Positions 56,610 to 64,000 of a DNA stretch of 64,000 bases are shown here, in pieces. The notes under the pieces were generated by a model. It saw only the letters and a program-made list of their open reading frames with translations. It did no database searches and was not told the origin of the DNA. Each line of letters begins with the position of its first letter. Position 1 is the stretch's first letter. The DNA comes from Ampelocalamus luodianensis (lineage: Eukaryota > Streptophyta > Magnoliopsida > Poales > Poaceae), in contig CM070629.1 in the NCBI GenBank assembly GCA_036346255.1, positions 49,908,916 to 49,972,915 on the forward strand, written 5' to 3'. Both the position numbers and the translations under genes were made by a program.

Positions 56610-56625
56610 CCAAGATTTGATACCA
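56610..56625 (-). promoter_or_regulatory. Primer-binding site of inner SIRE-type element
   Basis: TGGTATCAAATCTTGG on minus, two bases inside the LTR boundary at 56628. It fits tRNA-iMet (TGGTATCAGAGC) in the first eight bases. Confidence 0.75.
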
Positions 56626-56627
56626 CT

Positions 56628-59600
56628 TGTAAGATCGCGGAGGCCGACTAGAGGGGGGATGAATAGGCGGTTTTAAAATCTTTTGGCTAAAACCGAGTTT
56701 TATGTAGAATTATAAATCAATTCGGTTTTGCACAACTAAAGCCTAAAATAGCTAATCTTTACTAAGTGCACCAACAATAAAAAACTACAGACAAGATAGC
56801 AAACATACAAAGATAATAAAGCAATTTAATTCTAGGATGTAAATTACACGCAGTAAAGCACAAGAAAACAAACCATAACGACACAAGGATGTTTTTACCA
56901 TAGTGTTCGGAGATTTATCAGTCTCCCCTAATCCACGTTGAGGTAAGCCCAAACCAATTGGACCAGCTCCACGAATTAAGCCAAACACCTCGATCCACTT
57001 GGGGTTGCTCTTCCTCCACTCTGGAGATGACGAGCACCAAACCACTCACAACACGCCAGGTCTTCTCACAAGCTTCTTGAGAAGATCATCTGACCACGAC
57101 GCCTCCACACCATCTAGGTGTTAGCAAACACCAAGAATAATAAACCAAGCCCCTTGCTTGACTCTCACCATGTGCGACAAATGCACAAGGTCAAATGGAT
57201 ATGAAATCCAACTCTAGATGCAACACATGCAACTAGAGACCTCTCTCCTTGCTCATAAGGTGCAACACATGCACAGCTGGGAGGAGAGGCTCACACTAGC
57301 TCAAGAGAGTGAAATGGGATGCCAAAGGTTGTCTCTCAATCGGCTAAGGTGGGTATTTATAGCCCACACACAAAAACTAGCCATTGGGAGCAGAAATCCT
57401 CAAAAATCAGGATTTGCGGTAGTATCGTTGTACAACTCCGGTACTACTGTTTTCTACTGTTCATCGATCACACGGGTGCATTAAATACTTTAGTACAGTA
57501 GTACCACAGTACAAAGTCCGGAACTACCATTCTGCGGTAGTACCTCTCTTCTCGAGCGGTAGTACCGCAGTCCAATTTCAGCATAGACGACACTCGGTAA
57601 AAAGGTCATAACTTTTGACTCTGATGTCGGAATTGAGTGATCTTGGACTCTATGAAAAGCTTATTTAGGGTGATACACAACCCTCCTATTTTATTGGTTT
57701 CAAACACACTTGATCAAATCAAAAAGCAAACTCCACAGAGCCACTACCATAGTCTAAGTCCAAAGAAATAGCAATAAGCAATCTTAGACTATGCCAAGGG
57801 AACATGCATAAATCCCAACAATTTGCAAAACATATTTGCAAACTTAGATCATGCCACAATGTGTACGAACATAGACTTCAACCATTTGTGAAACACATTT
57901 GCAAAGTATAGTCACATGCTACAAGGATTAGACGCATGAGCCTCGACTATTTGCAAAACACATTCGCAAATAATAGCATCATGCCACGGTGAGCTAGAGC
58001 AAGCGAGATTGAGCTATCAACACATGATAAGACACATGGTACGAGGCAAGACCCATATTAATAGTACGGCAACCTATACTAGCAATCCGGTCTTCCAACC
58101 AAACACCAAGACCGGTAAAAGACTAGGAACACATCCTTAGCCCTAGGTAGTCATACCTTTGCCTTGAGCATCTTCTTGAAGCTTGATGACACACATCTTT
58201 ACTTCAAGTCTGGGTCATTGTCTTGATATGCATCAACCCATGATGCATTCTTTACTTGACCTCTATCAACACATGATGAGTCTTTTCTTGATGATCAACT
58301 CATGATCATCTCCTCTTCGACATCTTCATATGTATCAACACATGATACATTCTCTTTTTGATCCTTGATTTGATGACGATCAACTCATGATGCCATCCAA
58401 AGTCTTCATCACCCTGGAACATAACTTATTCCTCCAACTCATAGAAAATATTAGTCCCATGGTGATTAACATTAATTACCAAGATATACATACATTAAAT
58501 GCTTCTGAACAAGCCATTTCTGACAGGTGCGGTATTACCGCCGTTGATCATGCGGTCATACCACGATGCGGTAGTTTCGCTAAAATAGAACCAGTACTAC
58601 CTCTCTTCTAGGTGAGCAAACATGCTCCAAAAGGTGTCTCTCTGTAAAAAAACGTACCGCTCTTTAAATGGTGCTACCGCGATGCGGTAGTTCCACAACT
58701 AGAACGTCGGTACTTTCGTTTAATCAAGAAAGACCAGATCAGCTCACTTAAATGGAGTGTCCACGTGGACAGCCCAGATTGAAAAGAACGTTCGGACCGA
58801 AGGTTTTGACCACACGATCTGAACAATTTTCGGGCGGTCCGAACAAACCAAAACGTGGATGGCTCATATTGCTTTGAACGTTCGAACCACAGGTCTTAAC
58901 CGCACGATTTGATCATGCACTCGAACGGTCAGATCGTTCACCGGTTGTACCACTAAAGGAACACCGGTACTACCGCTTAAGCGGTAGTTCGGCCAAGGAA
59001 CTCCGGTACTACCGTTGGCAAAACAACAACACAAGAACAAACAATCAGATAAAACACATGGACAGCTTAGATTGCTTTGAACGTTTGGACCAAAGGTCTT
59101 AACTGCACGATTGGATCATGCGTTCAAACGGTCCGAACGTTCACCGGTAGTACCGCCAAAGGATATGCGGTCATACCGCTATGTGGTAGTTCCGCCATAG
59201 GCATGTCGGTACTAGCGACTTTTCAATGAAGAACAAAACACCAAAAACAAACTCTCTGGAATAAACATACCGTCATGTAAAACCCGGTACTATCGCACAC
59301 CGGTAATACCGCTTAGCAAATGCGGTCGTACCGATTTCCACTTAAGTTCTTCTAGAAGCTTTTCGAAATGCAATGCATGACTCCTTTGTCTTGAGCCATG
59401 TTGAACTCTTATCACCTTTGCATTTTATTTTCATGTCACCATTCAAACTTCGAGACTATGCCTTGAAAATATCTTAGCACACACATTAGTCCCATAACAC
59501 AATTGCAAATAATTTAATATAAAGCAATATGAGTATATATGAACTACACAAGTTTTATATACTTAAAAGATATATTTCAAAGTAGAGATCCCCAATTTAT

Positions 59601-59928
59601 GTGGATAAAAGAATATGGATCAATACTAATGAAACCACAAGATATAGAGTGAACTCCCCCTAAATGTGTGCATACATGAATGTGTAATAAAAACATGTGC
59701 ACATATTCAAGTCAAACTTTTAGTAGAGTTCAACCTATATTTTAGATCCGAGAAATGCAACAAGATATAAGAATATGATGTTGAATGCATACCTCTATGA
59801 TTTTCACCTTTTTATCCAATTGAGACTAAATAATAGGTATATCAATAAAAGTGTTATTATCATATATAGATTTGTCATTAATCACCAAAATACTCTATTA
59901 ACTCATAATGGCGGGTCTAGATTCTTCA
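56628..59928 (-). repeat. 5' LTR of inner SIRE-type element
   Basis: 3301 bp from TGTAAGATCGCGGAGGC to GGGTCTAGATTCTTCA. The part 58055-59885 has no counterpart in the 3' LTR. That part contains CAACACATGATG words (58260-58390) and GGTAGTACCGCT, GAACGGTC and related words (58520-59340), of the same type as in the older LTR around it. Confidence 0.8.
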
Positions 59929-60014
59929 ATTCGGTCCTATCGCACAGCGGTAGTTCCGCTTAAGAATGTGGTCATACCGATTGTTAGAGGAGATGAAAAC
60001 TCCAAAACCAAGCT
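59929..60014 (-). repeat. LTR of older SIRE-type element, part 2
   Basis: After the ATTCG duplication, GTCCTATCGCACAGCGG and GGTCATACCGATT continue part 1; a homologous uninterrupted stretch is seen at 59265-59340. It is then cut by the Tat LTR at 60015. Confidence 0.7.
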
Positions 60015-60817
60015 TGTCGGTGTTTTAGAACCGATCTTACGTATGATTGTTTGATTGGGGGTCTCTCCACAATTGATCACGCAGAGATAACGACATAGGA
60101 ATTTTTATACTGGTTCAGTCCTTCTCTAGAGAGAATAACAACCCTACTCCTGTGTGTATTGTATTGAGTATAGTGGTTACAATCAGGGGAAAGAATAAAA
60201 CTTGTGATATGGATCGTGCTTATTGTCCTCCCGATTGCCCGTGCCCCGTCTGTCATATGACTGCAGCCTTTATATAATGTACGAAGAGGTAGTCGTTTCT
60301 CCAGGTCAGGAGGCACCTCATCATTTCATATAACAGGCATATTAATGGTAGTAATCACTAGAGTAGTAACCCCTCCATGTCACATGGTAGTTACTTATCA
60401 GAGATAGTGGCGCATTACGTGTAGTTACTCCAGAGAATAACAGCATACATTGACTGCTTAGATTCCCTAATCAATGGGGCTCACTCGCCTGTAGGCTCTA
60501 TTGATTATATGGTGGTCGTAGCTGATCTGATTGTAGAAGAGCTTACGACCATGAGGTAGTTGTAGAAAAACTTACGACTGGGTACTGGTCGTAGAAGAAC
60601 TTACAACCAAAAGATGATCGTAGAAGAACTTACGATCAGGTGGTAGTCGTAGAAGGACTTACGACTATGGGGGTGGTCGTAGAAAGACTTACGACTACCT
60701 GGTTGGCTTCTCCCTTATGTACATTAAGGGGTATACTCAAGAACCATACAAAGGCATATTTATCCATAATTGGAATTACAGATAAATAATTAAATGAGGA
60801 TTATTAGATTCTCATCA
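60015..60817 (-). repeat. 3' LTR of right Tat-type element
   Basis: On minus it starts TGATGAGAATC and ends AACACCGACA, 803 bp, with a TATATAAAGG box. It is homologous to 8047-8853. Just before its start, on minus, GAAGCTGAAGGGCTAGA may be the polypurine tract. It lies directly left of the antisense gene, as expected for the 3' LTR of a minus-strand element of this type. Confidence 0.8.
60267..60276 (-). promoter_or_regulatory. TATA box of right Tat LTR
   Basis: TATATAAAGG on minus. Fixes the sense of this LTR. Confidence 0.65.
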
Positions 60818-61030
60818 TCTAGCCCTTCAGCTTCGAGTGAAAGTAACTTACTTGGAAAAAGGAGTCGTAGATGATCTTACGACCACAAGGTGATCGTAGA
60901 ATGATGGTCGAAGGAAATACTCTTCGACTAATATTTTATTTAGTCCGGAAATACTTGGTTAAGAAGGTTGTGGGAAATCTTACGACTACAAGGTAGTCAC
61001 AGAAAACCTTACGACTGCAAAGTGGTCATA
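60515..61030. repeat. GTCGTA palindromes in LTR U3 and upstream of antisense gene
   Basis: Eight or more copies of GTCGTAGAAGAACTTACGAC-like palindromes, six inside the LTR and several in the 60840-61030 interval that precedes the antisense-gene promoter. Confidence 0.75.
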
Positions 61031-61247
61031 GTATGGTTATCGAAAGTAAAACCTTTCCGACTTGGTATTTCATTTGACTAGAATATGCTTGGTCAAGAAG
61101 GTAATTTCACTTGAGGTGTGAAGACAGACTTGGTTTTGTCGAACAAACAAATTTAAGAATCCCAATTGACTCTCATGAATCTGTCCGTTAGAGCGATTCC
61201 CGAAGTGGTGGCATCTGTTGAGTTTCCACGATCTTTTATCTCAAGCG

Positions 61248-61260
61248 TGCGGTTATAAAA
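61248..61260 (+). promoter_or_regulatory. Promoter TATA box of the antisense gene
   Basis: GCGGTTATAAAAAC lies about 150 bp upstream of ATG 61404, with a pyrimidine-rich leader (CTTCTCCC, CTTTCTCCACC) between. This suggests the antisense gene has its own promoter. Confidence 0.55.
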
Positions 61261-62127
61261 ACTTTCCGTGGGTGTGACTTAGGGTTCTTACTCTTCTCCC
61301 AATCGCTCAACTGTTCACCGAGCTCTTGCTTTCTCCACCGCCGACCAAATCATACGCTCCCTCGAGACTTTTACCAATCCAAATCTTCCCTCTCCTCAGA
61401 AAGATGGCTGGAACCGTTTCCCAATTCCATTACGATGCTCAGTGTATTCGTGTACTTATGTGAGGCCTACCTAGGGATTCCAGCAAACCTTGAGCTCTTC
61501 CAGTACTACTATGGGATGGGCCAACAAGCTGGAATTGCTAGAAGCTATGTCTAAATCTCCATGATGGGAAGTAGAGGGAGTACATTTAGATGTTCACCCG
61601 GTCGTCATGGCCAGGATGGAAGAAGAGGTGGTTCTACTAGGAAATCACTAGTAAAGACAGCCTTTCTTTCATTGGAAGTCCTGCCGAGAAGATTCCCTCC
61701 TGGGATTCGACTCCCAAGGACCTTGGCCGGATTGCCCCCTATATTCAAGCCATCAAGGACTTGAAGGAAGAGGGGCTCATCGGATGGCACATGGTGAAGG
61801 ATTTCATCACATGCCGTATTAGTCCCCTGAAGAAACGAGTACCTCCTATGTGGAGGTATTCGGGGACTAACGATTCGACCAGGGATTATGAGGAAGGTAA
61901 GCAACCTTTCAACTTAATTTTCTTTTAGTTAGCCTTGAACTGGTCTATTGAATATCTTACCTGCTTGCACAGATCTTTCACAAGTGGAGATTGACGTCTG
62001 CGTCAAGCTCATTTGTGAGAAAGCTCCACCACCCAATGTGGTGGTTCCTCAAATTCTAGCACTCGTATCCACCGAAGAAAAGAAGGAACGCCTAAAGGTA
62101 TCATAAACTAATTTCATCTTTAGGATC

Positions 62128-62240
62128 TTGTAGTCGTAGAAATACTTACGACTAGGGGATTGTCGTAGAAAAACTTACGACTAGGTACTGGTTATAGAAG
62201 AACTTATGACCTAGGGATGATCGTAGAATAACTTACGACC
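62128..62240. repeat. GTCGTA palindromes in an intron of the antisense gene
   Basis: Four units of the GTCGTAGAAAAACTTACGAC type fill most of the intron 62098-62271. Confidence 0.8.
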
Positions 62241-62988
62241 ACTTAGTAATATTTTTTTTTGACTCTTACAGAAAGTAGGCATGGAAGACCGTCAAGACGA
62301 TGTAGAGGTCGAATTGATGGTCGCCGAAGCAGTGGCGGAGGAAAGTCAGGCTCCTCCGGCCAAGAGGCGTAGTCTCGTGAAAGTCACCGACAAGGGAGAA
62401 GCAGGCTCGAGCTCTACTACTCCGGTCAGGCCTTTTGAGAAATTTGTTGCGGATATGGCTACTACAGAGAGAGCAAAGGCAGTCGAAGTGGCCGTAGCTC
62501 TCAAACACAAAGCCCCCAAGACCAATGTACCCTTCTACTATGACAACAAGATTTTCACAGTTTCTGCCTCTCATGGCTTTGTCAAACAACTAGAAAAGGA
62601 AAACTGGAAAAGCTTCATGTCTTTTGTGAATGAAACTACTGTGCTAGCAGGGCCAATGGTCGAGGGAAGTGCTGATCTTGGAGTAGTCGAGACAGGTCTT
62701 GGCCATCTGGGGGAGCAAGAAGCTCAAGGAGTGGCGACTCCTATCTAAGACCCATGACCATACGTGGTCGTAGTTGACCCCATTCCCCTACTCGAGTTTC
62801 AACAGGGCGTGGTCGAAGAGAAGTCAAAAAATCTTTCTTAGGGAAGGTTTCTTCGGGATTCAAGATCAGGTTCAGGAAGTCAAGGTATGTAAAAACACAA
62901 AAGTGTAGGAATAGCATTTACCTTTTTGCTTTGTACAATTTAACGTATTTTCCTTTTTATTATCTTAGCCCGACTCCTCTAGCTCCCA

Positions 62989-63102
62989 AGGACGCTTCTG
63001 TCGAGAAGCCCACCGCTATCTCTTCAAGGACACTTCTGTCGAGAAGCCCACCGCTATCTCTTCAAGGACGCTTCTGTCGAGAAGCCCACCGCTATCTCTT
63101 CG
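62989..63102 (+). repeat. 38-bp tandem repeat in an exon of the antisense gene
   Basis: TCTGTCGAGAAGCCCACCGC occurs at about 62997, 63035 and 63073. The period is 38 bp, so each copy is read in a different frame (ASVEKPTAISS, then LLSRSPPLSL, then FCREAHRYL). Confidence 0.85.
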
Positions 63103-63814
63103 GTGGTCGGAGAGATGACAGTGGAGGTGGTCGAGGGGTTGTCCACCGTCCATGTGGCGGAAGAGGTTGTTATGGCTGAAGCGGCTACGACCACCGAGAT
63201 GGTCGTGGAGCCAGAAGCGAAGATGATGGAGGTTGCAGCGGAAGCGTTCGGACAAGGTGGTGGTGGATCGTCCGACCACCGTGCCGCGAAGGGAGTCATC
63301 ATAGACGTCCCTCCTGGTCCTCAAGGAGAGGCTTCTGATACCACCATGACCGAAGAGGAAGAGGAGTTAGACTTCTTCAACCATCACTTCGGGGTTTTTT
63401 GGCCCCGCAACCATTGTTGGGTCTCATGCATTAAAATCTTTTGATTGAGTCCCTCACCTTAAGGACATTCCTATCAGGGGGAATGTCTTTGACGACGAGT
63501 GTCTCGAGAATGTGTGGTGGGACCGAGTTCGAGAGATTGATGAACTGAAGAACCCCACCAGAGTATTCTCTTCGTTCGCTTGAACGAGTATTAATGTAAG
63601 TATCTGATTCCAAATATTTACATATGTGATTTTTTTCTCGCTTCTCACTGTCTTTCTTTTTGCAGAAAGCTTTGGAGCAAATTGTCATAGTCGGTGAGTA
63701 CAACCGACAACTTGTGAAGCTACGATAGGAGAAAGCGGAACTCTACGAGCAGGCAAAGAGATGGTAAGCCACTGCTACTTGTAGTCGTTTATATTTCGAC
63801 CACCTGCACAGTGT

Positions 63815-64000
63815 TCGTAGGAATTGTCGTAGAAAAACTTACGACTAGGTATTGGCCATAGAAGTACTCATGACCAGAGGGTTATCGTAGAAAAACTTAC
63901 GACAAGGTACTGGTCGTAGGAGTACTTACGACCAGAAAAGGCAGTCGTAGAAAAACTTACGGCTAAGTACTGGTCGTAGGAGTACTTACGACCAGGGGAT
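63815..64000. repeat. GTCGTA palindrome array in last visible intron
   Basis: At least six units alternating GTCGTAGAAAAACTTACGAC and GTCGTAGGAGTACTTACGAC, continuing to the window end. The homologous left intron (280-458) has three or four units. Confidence 0.8.

Larger units (their letters stand above)
49688..59928 (-). mobile_element. Full-length SIRE/Maximus-type Ty1 element, gag only
   Basis: Both termini are flanked by ATTCG (49683-49687 and 59929-59933), a perfect 5-bp target duplication. On minus the order is 5' LTR (59928-56628), primer-binding site, gag (56511-55215), about 4 kb without recognisable pol, polypurine tract, and 3' LTR (51178-49688). No protease, integrase, RT or RNase H motif of the Ty1 type is visible in any frame. 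It is therefore non-autonomous and must have moved with enzymes supplied elsewhere. Confidence 0.85.
61404..64000 (+). pseudogene. Antisense extra gene (aORF) of right Tat element, 5' exons
   Basis: It starts ATGGCTGGAACC at 61404. YLCEAYLGIPANLELFQYYY matches the plant 'putative gypsy type transposon' domain (I recall PF04195), and DLKEEGLIGWHMVKDFITC and PLKKRVPPMWRYSG continue it. Introns of GT..AG type lie at 61897-61972, 62098-62271, about 62885-62968, 63596-63665 and from 63764. The next exon (62272-62748) has RQDDVEVELMVAEAVAEES and SQAPPAKRRSLVK, then LKHKAPKTNVPFYYDNKI. The following exons are Val/Glu-rich. IESLTLKDIPIRGNVFDDE (63445-63500) joins the part seen at window position 1. 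Frameshifts near 61470 and 61550 and stops near 63582 and 63727 inactivate it. Function unknown; it is antisense to gag-pol. Confidence 0.72.

Noticed and set aside
60015..60817. Reading the right Tat LTR as plus-sense and the right element as having its extra gene in sense orientation
   Set aside because: The TATA box, TG..CA ends and a polypurine-like tract all fit minus sense; the apparent conflict comes from the inverted LTR of the left copy.

Overview
The window is repeat-dense nuclear DNA of a flowering plant, almost certainly a grass. The grass assignment rests on the kinds of elements seen: a Tat/Grande-type Ty3 element with an antisense extra gene, a Tekay-type Ty3 element with 3.2-kb LTRs, SIRE/Maximus-type Ty1 LTRs and CACTA elements with TATCACAGACGG-like subterminal repeats. 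Captured host-gene fragments also look grass-like. No bacterial or organellar genes are seen. I cannot name the species. Only one stretch resembles a host gene in place, a truncated GH3 gene at 11.3-11.8 kb. Nearly everything else is transposable-element sequence, mostly broken by small indels and stops.

Layout: (1) 1-8044, a minus-strand Tat-lineage Ty3 element. In plus-strand order it holds the end of a multi-exon antisense gene (1-1338), a repeat-bearing spacer, integrase, an extra RNase H, RT/RNase H, protease, gag and a primer-binding site, and then an LTR that is anomalously inverted (8047-8853). (2) 8854-10118, the end of a CACTA element carrying a captured CDC6 fragment. (3) 11271-11862, the GH3 fragment with a TATA box. 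(4) 12226-12545, a small inverted-repeat element. (5) 12759-24786, a plus-strand Tekay-type element with two long LTRs. (6) 25990-36161, a whole CACTA element bounded by the target duplication AAT. It has a decayed TNP2 transposase on minus, a divergent second gene (Transposase_24-like plus Ulp1-like) on plus, and a captured F-box-type gene. (7) 36.4-43.6 kb, non-autonomous and solo-LTR-like remnants and a 960-bp fold-back element. (8) 43.9-47.35 kb, a tandem duplication of two about 1.4-1.9-kb units, each containing a smaller inverted-repeat element. (9) 47.66-60.0 kb, nested Ty1 elements: a gag-only SIRE-type element (49688-59928, target duplication ATTCG) inserted into the LTR of an older relative. 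(10) 60015-64000, the 3' LTR and antisense gene of a second Tat-type element, continuing off the window.

How it fits together: the two Tat copies complement each other. The right copy shows the promoter and first exons of the antisense gene, and the left copy shows its last exons. The splice sites I could place are GT/AG, and the frame is kept across introns in the left copy, so this is a spliced gene with its own TATA box rather than part of the polyprotein. A short palindrome, GTCGTAGAAAAACTTACGAC and variants, recurs in the LTR U3 and in this gene's introns. Two CACTA elements of one family have each picked up a host gene fragment (CDC6 and an F-box protein). I found no CRISPR, operon or prokaryote-like defence system. 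The least ordinary signals are the inverted LTR, the palindrome family shared by LTR and introns, the two gene captures, and a gag-only Ty1 element with PBS-like tandem repeats.
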